Assembly (NCBI GenBank): GCA_003661105.1 | Contig: QMVM01000042.1 | Span: 1 to 10,939 of the forward strand | Length of the DNA stretch: 10,939 bases | Direction of reading: 5' to 3' | From: Methanosarcinales archaeon | GTDB lineage: Archaea > Halobacteriota > Methanosarcinia > Methanosarcinales > Methanogasteraceae | Shown: in pieces, positions 1 to 5,992 of the stretch | Numbering within the stretch: the first letter of the stretch is position 1 | How the letters are laid out: every line of letters begins with the position of its first letter | Program-made: the position numbers and the translations under genes | The notes under the pieces: model-generated | Databases searched by the model: none | Seen by the model: the letters and a program-made list of their open reading frames with translations, nothing else | Told to the model about the DNA's origin: nothing

Positions 1-161
1 CGGTACCCGATCATCCGCGTATCCCAGTTCTCCTTGTCCCCGATGAACCGGATGAGCCGCTTCTTCGTGACACCCTCGAGACCGAAATCAGCCATGATCT
101 CCTTGATTACAGCGTTCTGTGCCGCCTTCTCTTCTTTGGATAACTTCTCTTTCTCTGCCAT
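1..161 (-). CDS. Unrecognised protein, N-terminal 53 codons only (cut by window edge)
   Basis: Reading leftwards from an ATG at 161-159, the frame stays open for 53 codons to the window edge. The start is supported by a GAGGTGA Shine-Dalgarno that overlaps the stop codon of the FdhA-like gene only six bases upstream, so it is the fifth gene of the hdrA operon. The visible product begins MAEKEKLSKEEKAAQNAVIK and continues as a strongly charged, probably helical N-terminus. A basic stretch (TKKRLIRF) and a Trp-containing segment (DKENWDTR) follow. There is no signal peptide, no cysteine motif and no similarity I can name. Its position suggests a partner or accessory protein of the Hdr/Fdh-like complex, but that is inference from context alone. 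Confidence 0.75.
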   Translation of the reverse strand, partial: MAEKEKLSKEEKAAQNAVIKEIMADFGLEGVTKKRLIRFIGDKENWDTRMIGY

Positions 162-167
162 TTCCAA

Positions 168-1625
168 TCACCTCGAGACCGTGACGCTCGTTACCATTCC
201 CGTCGTCATCGGAAGCTTCATATTCGAGAGCACGACGCCCGGAGCAACATCCGAGACCTTGTACTTGATGACAACCTCGCCCTTATCAGACACAATCTTC
301 GCAGGAATTCCCTTCAGAAGCGAGTTTGCGGTCAGCATATCGAGATTCATCTCGACAAAGTCGTTGTCATCGACGATGCCGTTCCAGAAGAACGGACCGC
401 CAGCATACACTAGTGCAGTCTCAACCTCCTCTGCGGTCGGGTTTGCGTCCATCACCCCGTACTCCGGCTTCTCGTACACGGGAATGACTCGCTCGTCCAC
501 CGCATCGATGCCAAGAGTCGCAAGCACAGCAGAATTAAGCTCTGCAAAGAGATCCGCTGGCTGCCCTAGCATCACCCCGATCGCATCGATGCCGTCTGTG
601 CCCTCGCCGCTGCCTACAACTGCCCTGCCTTCGGCGTTAACAACGGTTCCAGCCTTCTTGTAAAATGGTTCGGTTGCAACAACGATGTTCGCAACATCAG
701 CAATAGCACTTGCCCGTGACGTGATCACGATCAGGTTGTCCAGTTTCCCGAGCGCCTCTCGTACAGCGGTCTCGTCTGGCATGATCTCTATAAGATCAGA
801 GTCCAGGCATACAAGCGTCTTGATGCTGCCATCGTTAATCTCTGCGATGATCTGGTCAAGGCTCTTCTGCTCGGTCTTCTTGCTTGCAAGATCGCATCCG
901 ACAGCATTCACAAACGGTTTCATGAACATGATCGCTGCCCCTGACGCCTTCGCAAGGTTAAGGAGTACCATCACACGCTCAGGATCAGTGCTCGGGTTAA
1001 TCTCTGCGATGATCACCGAATCACTGTCAAGAGCAAGCTCGGACTCGTAGTTGGCAGGATCGATCGTCTTGTTATCATCAGCAAGACTTACCGCTTTCCA
1101 GCCGACCGCGGTAACCGTTGCTCCATTCTTCTTGCCCGCAAGAATTCTTCTTACAAGTAGTGGGTACTGTTCGTACGGATCGATGAAGAGCACGATCTTC
1201 TTCGCACTCTCGATTGCATCGAGCGGGACGCCCACGCCCATCGTTGAGTGGCATTCAGCTGAAATAGCTGAGAACGCACCCATTCCGGTGTTAACAACCG
1301 CGCCCTTGCTCTCTGCAAGCTTCATCAATGCGAGATGCTCTTCGCATGTCGTGTTTCCGACAGAGACGAATGCTGCACCATCGCCGATCGCGTTCCCTAA
1401 TGCTGTGACCGCATCCGAGAGCTCGACCTCATTTCCATCGACCTTTGAAACCGCTGCTTTGAGATTTGCAGGCAGCCTCACTCCGAATCTACAGAGTTTG
1501 CCCGCGTTAACAACTGCGTCCTTGCGCCAGTCGATGTTAAACGTACCGTCGTCCTTTTCGCGAACGTACATTCCGCACGCAATCGAGCAGCCCGGACATA
1601 CTGTGGTAAATATATTCTCATTCAT
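168..1625 (-). CDS. Compact FdhA/NuoG-like molybdopterin oxidoreductase subunit
   Basis: This 485-residue protein resembles the catalytic subunit of F420-dependent formate dehydrogenase and the NuoG family. Its N-terminus carries the family's [4Fe-4S] motif, C10-x2-C13-x3-C17-x27-C45. A Cys125-His126 pair within AECHSTMGVGVP aligns with the (seleno)Cys-His of formate dehydrogenases, where the Cys ligates Mo/W. A NAEGR segment near 330 is also typical. The last 55 residues resemble a shortened molybdopterin-dinucleotide-binding domain. At 485 residues it is much shorter than usual FdhA (roughly 680 or more), so activity on formate is unproven. It follows the FdhB-like gene by 17 nt, with a GAGGTGA site ahead of the ATG. 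Likely role: cytoplasmic electron input or output for the HdrA-MvhD-FdhB assembly. It is less like formylmethanofuran dehydrogenase FwdB. Confidence 0.8.
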   Translation of the reverse strand: MNENIFTTVCPGCSIACGMYVREKDDGTFNIDWRKDAVVNAGKLCRFGVRLPANLKAAVSKVDGNEVELSDAVTALGNAIGDGAAFVSVGNTTCEEHLALMKLAESKGAVVNTGMGAFSAISAECHSTMGVGVPLDAIESAKKIVLFIDPYEQYPLLVRRILAGKKNGATVTAVGWKAVSLADDNKTIDPANYESELALDSDSVIIAEINPSTDPERVMVLLNLAKASGAAIMFMKPFVNAVGCDLASKKTEQKSLDQIIAEINDGSIKTLVCLDSDLIEIMPDETAVREALGKLDNLIVITSRASAIADVANIVVATEPFYKKAGTVVNAEGRAVVGSGEGTDGIDAIGVMLGQPADLFAELNSAVLATLGIDAVDERVIPVYEKPEYGVMDANPTAEEVETALVYAGGPFFWNGIVDDNDFVEMNLDMLTANSLLKGIPAKIVSDKGEVVIKYKVSDVAPGVVLSNMKLPMTTGMVTSVTVSR

Positions 1626-1642
1626 TTAAATCACCTCGCACC

Positions 1643-2803
1643 TCAGTGCCCCTCCTCTAATAGGTCAACTCCGAAGAACGGCGGTGTTGTCATGTCCATA
1701 CCAGGTTTGTACTCGAACTCATCCTGTATCGGTCTTGCGAACCTCTGATAGATATGTGTCAGCGGAATATCGGCAGGACAGACGTCGGTACATTGTCCGC
1801 ATCCGATGCACGAGTCCATCAGGTGCACAAACCGCACAAGGTGGAATAGTGACATCTTGTATGTGTCTGATGATGAGCTAAACTCGGTGCACTTCGCACC
1901 CTCGCCACATGCGCATACCGGGCAGACCGTCTTGCATGCACCGCAGTTGATGCAATCGGAAAGTGCGTTTATGTAGTAGTCGAGATGGCTTCCCTCAATT
2001 GGTGAAAGATACTTCTTATCTGCCGCCGCTGCAACCTTCATCATTGCGCCGTCTACTTTCGCCCGGATCGCTTTACCCTTCTCGTCGGCAGGTGTGATCT
2101 CAACAGCTCCGGCGTCGATTGCGTTCTCTAAAATTGCAATTCCCTTCTCGGTGTTGATCTCAACAAATGTTCCTTTCCCTGCAAGGTCGCCGATTACGCC
2201 CCAGTTTCCGCAGGCGATGTCCGCCATCGTCGGGATGTTCACTGCGCAGTACTGGCAGGACTCACGTCGTCCGTATCCATCTTCTTCGAGCTCGTCGATC
2301 TTGATTGCGTGTTCCTCGCCGTCCTTTGTCTCGAAGATTAACTTTCCTTTGTCGATCTCCTCGCCTACAATCTCTTCGGGGTCAAGTTTATATACGGTCT
2401 CAAGCATCTCTCGGGTCATCGCCGGGTGCATCGTGCCACCGCAGTTTAACCCCACTATATAGGTTGTGTCAATATCCACCTGTCCTCTCTTCGCCTGTTC
2501 AATCGTGCTTCTTGCGTCGCACGGCTTTGCAGGAAGTGCAACCTTTGTTCCGTATTCGAGGTAGCGTGATAAGACGATCGGAACCGAGTGCATCGATCCT
2601 GCCGCAGCTTTCACCTCTTCTGGGTCTGATGTCACGATCGGTACCGCCTCAAACTCCCCAAGCTTCTTCAAGACTACAACCGCCTCGACAAGCCCTTTCT
2701 CGAGTGCTGCTGCAAGCATGGCGGTTACAAGACCACCTGATGCGCCGCGGGTTCTGATATCCTCGTCTGTCGCCCATCCGACGTAACAGTCTCCTATATC
2801 CAT
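1643..2803 (-). CDS. fdhB-like: F420-binding FdhB/FrhB-family flavoprotein with C-terminal ferredoxin domain
   Basis: This 386-residue protein belongs to the coenzyme F420 hydrogenase/dehydrogenase beta-subunit family. The N-terminal RTRGASGGLVTAML segment (about 17-30), the PCDAR motif (94-98) and the ESCQYC motif with nearby C198 are family features of the FAD/F420 domain and its [4Fe-4S] cluster. The C-terminus adds two ferredoxin motifs: C284-x2-C287-x2-C290-x3-C294-P and C332-x2-C335-x2-C338-x3-C342-P. Further Cys residues lie at 297, 299 and 305. This long cysteine-rich tail is characteristic of methanogen FdhB rather than short FrhB. Expected role: exchange of hydride with F420 and electron relay to MvhD/HdrA or the FdhA-like subunit. 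The ATG abuts the mvhD stop codon directly, and its ribosome-binding site (AGGGGTGATC) lies within mvhD's last codons, implying coupled translation. Confidence 0.88.
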   Translation of the reverse strand: MDIGDCYVGWATDEDIRTRGASGGLVTAMLAAALEKGLVEAVVVLKKLGEFEAVPIVTSDPEEVKAAAGSMHSVPIVLSRYLEYGTKVALPAKPCDARSTIEQAKRGQVDIDTTYIVGLNCGGTMHPAMTREMLETVYKLDPEEIVGEEIDKGKLIFETKDGEEHAIKIDELEEDGYGRRESCQYCAVNIPTMADIACGNWGVIGDLAGKGTFVEINTEKGIAILENAIDAGAVEITPADEKGKAIRAKVDGAMMKVAAAADKKYLSPIEGSHLDYYINALSDCINCGACKTVCPVCACGEGAKCTEFSSSSDTYKMSLFHLVRFVHLMDSCIGCGQCTDVCPADIPLTHIYQRFARPIQDEFEYKPGMDMTTPPFFGVDLLEEGH

Positions 2804-3256
2804 TCAGATCACCCCTTCCGGCTTGAGCGGACTTGGTCCAACCTTCTTGATCTGCTCTGTAAACTCGGTTACGACCTGTGCATACCGCTCGCCCTCTGAT
2901 GCTGAGATCCAGTCGAGCTTGAGCCGCTCATCCTCGAGTCCGAGCTCGTTTACCATCGCTTTTAAGAATTTATACTTAATCGTTGCCTTGTAGTTACCGT
3001 TCACATAGTGACAGTCTCCGATGTGGCATCCTGAGAATAGAACACCGTCTGCGCCCTCAAGGAACGCATTTAAGATGAATACCGGATCCATTCTGCCAGA
3101 GCACATCACTCGTATGACCCGCACCGTTGGTGGCTGCTGGAACCTGCCCATTCCTGCGGAGTCGGCTCCTCCGTACGAACACCAGTTACAGCAGAACATC
3201 ACAATCTTTGGCTGCCATTCCTCGTTGGTTGTTTCTGTCGCTGTTGCTTCTGCCAT
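2804..3256 (-). CDS. mvhD: MvhD-type [2Fe-2S] electron-transfer subunit
   Basis: This 150-residue protein matches the MvhD/VhuD iron-sulfur subunit, the small electron bridge between a hydrogenase or formate dehydrogenase and HdrA. The cysteine pattern is typical: FCCNWCSYGG (C22, C23, C26), MCSGR (C52) and GCHIGDCHY (C77, C82), which together form a [2Fe-2S] site in this family. About 18 N-terminal residues precede the domain and are Thr/Glu rich. It starts three bases after the hdrA stop, and the GGAGGTGA ribosome-binding site is formed by the codons for HdrA's last residues (GGE) plus its stop. With HdrA on one side and an FdhB-like protein on the other, its partner here is probably F420/Fdh-type rather than a [NiFe] hydrogenase; no hydrogenase genes are in the window. 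Confidence 0.92.
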   Translation of the reverse strand: MAEATATETTNEEWQPKIVMFCCNWCSYGGADSAGMGRFQQPPTVRVIRVMCSGRMDPVFILNAFLEGADGVLFSGCHIGDCHYVNGNYKATIKYKFLKAMVNELGLEDERLKLDWISASEGERYAQVVTEFTEQIKKVGPSPLKPEGVI

Positions 3257-3259
3257 TTT

Positions 3260-5227
3260 TCACTCACCTCCGTACTGGAAGACGTTTCTCACCTGTGCAA
3301 GCACCTGATCGTTCTTGAAGTGGCTCTGTTCAAGCGCTCCCGTCGGGCATGCGGTAACACAGGTGCCGCAGCCCTTACAGAGAGCCTCGACAACATTGAT
3401 GCGACGGTCGCCGTTCGTTCCGACGATCTCAAAGACTCCGTACGGGCACTTGTCCACGCAGACGCCGCAGACCACGCACTTGTCTTCGTCGATTCTTGCA
3501 GTGATTCCCATGATCGGAGCCGACCCTACCGAGAGAAGCCTCGTCGCACGTCCTGCTGTTGCACTGCCGTGAGCGGTCGCATAAGCGATATCTCTCGGAC
3601 CTGCCGCACATCCTGCAACGAATACGCCGTCTGTGGTCGTGTCAACCGGCGCAAGCTTCGGATGCAGTTCCGTTAAGAAACCGTCTGCTGATCTCGGTAG
3701 CTTGAGGATAGCCCCCATCTCGTTGATTCCCTCGTTCGGGACAAGTCCGGTTCCAAGCACTAAAAGATCAAGCTCCACGTTCACGATCTCGCCTTTCAAG
3801 GTGTCTTCGGCTCTCACAACGATGTTTCCGTTCTCCTTCTCTGTGATCTCGACAGGCTTGCCCCGGATAAACTTGACACCAAGGTCGCGTGCACGGTTGT
3901 ACGCCTCCTCAAAGCCCCTCATGGTCGCGCGTATATCCATGTAGAAGACGAAGTGGTTCGTTTCAGGTCGCTTCTCCTTTAAGAGCTGCGCGTTCTTGAT
4001 TGAGAACATGCAACAAACGCCTCCGGAGCAATAGACATTCTCGTTGACATCCCTTGACCCGACACAGTTGATGAATCCAACCGTAATCGGCTCAACCGCA
4101 TCAGATGGTCGCACCACATGTCCGCCTGTCGGTCCTGCGGCATTGAGCAAGCGCTCAAACTCCATCGTGGTTATCACGTTGTCGTATAATCCGTAGCCAT
4201 AGTTGTTGTGCGGTAGCGGATCAAACGCAGCCATTCCGACCGCGACTGTGATCACACCTACTTTAAGCTTCTCGTAGATCGGCTCCTGATCATACCTGAT
4301 CGCTCCAGCCTCGCATGCCTTCTCGCATGCCTTGCATCCGATGCAGTTATCCTTGTCAAGCACTGCTCGCATCGGGACTGCCTGCGGGAACGGGATGTAT
4401 ATCGCCTTTCTGGTCCCGAAGTTCTCGTTGAACTCGCTCGGGAGTTCCACAGGACAGACCTCCTGACATGAGCCGCAGCCCGTGCAGATGTCTGTGTCGA
4501 GATAACGCGGCTTGTGCAGCACAGTTGCCTCGAAGTTACCGACGAAACCACCCACATCGACAACCTCCGAGTATGTCATGATGTTGATGTTCTTGTTTCG
4601 TGCGACCTCGACCATCTTTGGTCCGAGGATGCATATTGAGCAGTCGTTTGTCGGGAATACTTTGTCAAACCGTGCCATCCTGCCACCAATCGATGGTCCC
4701 TTCTCAACAAGATATACGTTGTAGCCCATGTCGCCAAAGTCGATTGCTGCCTGCATTCCGGCTACACCAGCACCAATCACTAGCACGTTCTGGTCAACCG
4801 GTACGGACGATTCCTTGAGTGGTTCAAGCAACCGAGAGCGAGCGACACCCATCCTTACAAGATCCTTTGCCTTGGCTGTCGCGCCTTCCCAATCCCACAT
4901 GTGAATCCATGAGCACTGGTCACGGATGTTCACGAACTCGAACTGGTACGGGTTGACGCCAGCCTCCTTACAGCATGCTCGAAACGTGGGCTCGTGTGTC
5001 CGCGGCGTACATGATGCCACAACCACCCTGTTCAGGTTATGCTCCTTTATTCCTGCCTGTATCTCTGCCTGTCCCGAATCTGCGCATGTGAACTTATTAA
5101 CCTTCGTATGCACGACATTCGGAAGGGTCAACGCATAATCAGCTACCGCTTGGGTATCGAGATACCCTCCGATATTGACGCCGCATTCGCAGACAAAGAC
5201 ACCGATACGTGGTTCTTCGTTTTCCAT
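3260..5227 (-). CDS. hdrA: Heterodisulfide reductase subunit A (HdrA), flavin-based bifurcation centre
   Basis: This 655-residue protein has the full HdrA architecture. The N-terminal domain has C13-E-C15, C48 and C73 as cluster-type cysteines. The FAD-binding Rossmann motif GAGVAG is at 152-157, followed by NDCSIC near 195-199. Inserted ferredoxin motifs lie at C248/251/254/258 and C295/298/301/305. NCVGSRD and YCSGGVCC follow (388-406). A second flavoprotein segment ends near VFVAGCAAGPRDIAYA, and a C-terminal bicluster ferredoxin has C584/587/590/594 and C617/620/623/627. The family bifurcates or confurcates electron pairs at FAD between a mid-potential donor, ferredoxin and the HdrBC heterodisulfide site. 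It heads the operon; the ATG has an AAGGAG site and a strong upstream TATA. HdrB and HdrC are absent here and must be encoded elsewhere or not used. Confidence 0.95.
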   Translation of the reverse strand: MENEEPRIGVFVCECGVNIGGYLDTQAVADYALTLPNVVHTKVNKFTCADSGQAEIQAGIKEHNLNRVVVASCTPRTHEPTFRACCKEAGVNPYQFEFVNIRDQCSWIHMWDWEGATAKAKDLVRMGVARSRLLEPLKESSVPVDQNVLVIGAGVAGMQAAIDFGDMGYNVYLVEKGPSIGGRMARFDKVFPTNDCSICILGPKMVEVARNKNINIMTYSEVVDVGGFVGNFEATVLHKPRYLDTDICTGCGSCQEVCPVELPSEFNENFGTRKAIYIPFPQAVPMRAVLDKDNCIGCKACEKACEAGAIRYDQEPIYEKLKVGVITVAVGMAAFDPLPHNNYGYGLYDNVITTMEFERLLNAAGPTGGHVVRPSDAVEPITVGFINCVGSRDVNENVYCSGGVCCMFSIKNAQLLKEKRPETNHFVFYMDIRATMRGFEEAYNRARDLGVKFIRGKPVEITEKENGNIVVRAEDTLKGEIVNVELDLLVLGTGLVPNEGINEMGAILKLPRSADGFLTELHPKLAPVDTTTDGVFVAGCAAGPRDIAYATAHGSATAGRATRLLSVGSAPIMGITARIDEDKCVVCGVCVDKCPYGVFEIVGTNGDRRINVVEALCKGCGTCVTACPTGALEQSHFKNDQVLAQVRNVFQYGGE

Positions 5228-5279
5228 ACGATCTCCTTCTTTATCAATTATTTACTAATTCAAATATCATCCAATGGTC

Positions 5280-5290
5280 TATTTAAAAAA
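5280..5290 (-). promoter_or_regulatory. Archaeal TATA element of the hdrA operon
   Basis: On the minus strand the sequence reads TTTTTTAAATA, a near-ideal archaeal TATA box, with GCGA just upstream as a possible BRE. It lies 53-63 bases ahead of the hdrA ATG. Initiation about 25 bases downstream would give a leader of roughly 30 nt that includes the AAGGAG Shine-Dalgarno at 5233-5238. It is the only good candidate promoter for the five-gene operon in this window. Confidence 0.65.
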
Positions 5291-5500
5291 TCGCTCTTGA
5301 TTCCTGTTATCTCTTCCACTGGAAACACCTTTACCGATTGCATATTCATAGCAAGCACGCAAATCATTAGCACCATAATACTTAAGTGTAACGATGTGAC
5401 CGGACTGCCAACTTATCAAGTGTTAACAGGGTTTCAATCAGAATTCTATCCTGATCCACAGCTCGCCGGAATAAAACAGGGAATTTAGTCTGGAGATAAG

Positions 5501-5540
5501 GGTTCGTAAGAGTTTGCAAGACTTTGTGAGAGTTCGTAGA
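5501..5540. repeat. Tandem array of four degenerate 10-bp units
   Basis: Four consecutive decamers read GGTTCGTAAG, AGTTTGCAAG, ACTTTGTGAG and AGTTCGTAGA, with a rough consensus AGTTCGTAAG. The 10-bp period is close to one helical turn, so the units would face the same side of the DNA. The array lies some 275 bases upstream of the hdrA start, in non-coding sequence. Function is unknown; it may be a protein-binding array or a small decayed tandem repeat. Confidence 0.5.
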
Positions 5541-5617
5541 GACTGGTAAAATTTCTGCACCCAATTCGCTGCGCCCAGGAAGCTCGATGGGAAGTAGAAA
5601 AAGGTAGCAAATGCGCG

Positions 5618-5698
5618 CTACATCTGTTTTGGGAGCCGGGATAGCATGGTGGAGCTCATGCTGAATGGTCTTGGAATCTTCTCTTTTGTGCTAACCAT
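5618..5698 (-). CDS. Doubtful 26-codon micro-ORF
   Basis: An ATG at 5698-5696 is preceded by a G-rich Shine-Dalgarno-like tract (AAGGGGGGGTGG, 5716-5705) and, further up, by an AT-rich GTTTATTTTAATG stretch that could act as a TATA element. The frame encodes MVSTKEKIPRPFSMSSTMLS followed by RLPKQM, then TAG. It resembles no family I know and is short enough to arise by chance. The TATA-like stretch is also so close to the ATG (27-39 bases) that an expected transcript start would leave little of the Shine-Dalgarno in the leader. It is listed only because it has both signals. It may be the stub of a decayed gene. Confidence 0.15.
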   Translation of the reverse strand: MVSTKEKIPRPFSMSSTMLSRLPKQM

Positions 5699-5806
5699 AC
5701 CGCACCACCCCCCCTTAACAAGTTCATTAAAATAAACAATCCTTGTCCGGACCAATAACATCCCGTGGCTTGGATGGCGCTCTATACAGTTCCCAGCAGA
5801 AATCCC

Positions 5807-5992
5807 TCATCTTGCCAATCGCTGCTTAATATCTTCCAGGAGTTCTTCCGCCAATCCAGCTCCAAATGAACGAGGGTCTTCGTTTTTCTTTGTTTCCAAC
5901 CGCTCTGCGTATGATTTCGGAAAGATCTCCATCTCAAACTCTTTCATCGAGCGATATACCTTCTTCTTTTCTTCTATGTCATTCTTCACCAT
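5807..5992 (-). CDS. Small charged helical protein paired with the Ntn hydrolase
   Basis: This encodes 61 residues from the ATG at 5992-5990. The start is chosen because a GGGAGGTT ribosome-binding site lies just ahead of it; the frame extends nine codons further upstream, but that would place the start inside the hydrolase gene without such a site. The gene overlaps the last 14 bases of the Ntn-hydrolase gene, so translation is probably coupled. The product is highly charged and predicted largely helical. It has a Lys/Glu-rich N-terminal half (IEEKKKVYRSMKEFEMEIFP), a Pro/Gly break around FGAG (43-46) and a C-terminal amphipathic helix ending LEDIKQRLAR. There is no cysteine, signal peptide or membrane segment. 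I do not recognise the family. An adaptor, regulator or substrate of the neighbouring hydrolase is a reasonable guess from context. Confidence 0.7.
   Translation of the reverse strand: MVKNDIEEKKKVYRSMKEFEMEIFPKSYAERLETKKNEDPRSFGAGLAEELLEDIKQRLAR

Larger units (their letters stand above)
5291..5806. other. Gene-poor intergenic stretch
   Basis: About 500 bases between the hdrA promoter and the small helical protein gene hold no convincing coding sequence on either strand. Open frames here lack ribosome-binding sites and resemble nothing known. Visible structure is limited to a tandem decamer repeat (5501-5540), a small hairpin with 6-bp arms (AGCATG at 5643-5648, CATGCT at 5657-5662), a run of seven C (5708-5714) and one doubtful micro-ORF. 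It could be decayed sequence at the edge of an inserted accessory cassette, but no transposase, att site or terminal repeat is visible. Confidence 0.6.

Noticed and set aside
168..1625. Annotation as formylmethanofuran dehydrogenase subunit B, given the nearby ftr
   Set aside because: The cluster motif spacing, NAEGR segment and FdhB/MvhD/HdrA neighbours fit the FdhA/NuoG family better, and no other fwd/fmd subunits are present.
5039..5488. 149-codon open frame on the plus strand, overlapping the 5' end of hdrA
   Set aside because: It is antisense to confident hdrA coding sequence, crosses the hdrA promoter, lacks a ribosome-binding site and has no recognisable content.
5382..5564. 60-codon open frame on the minus strand in the gene-poor stretch
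   Set aside because: It begins with TTG without a Shine-Dalgarno, and part of its sequence is just the decamer repeat; nothing supports translation.
5632..5710. tRNA-like look of GCCGGGATAGCATGG with a pairable D-arm
   Set aside because: No anticodon stem-loop with a suitable loop, no GTTC-type T-loop and no matching 3' acceptor strand could be found.
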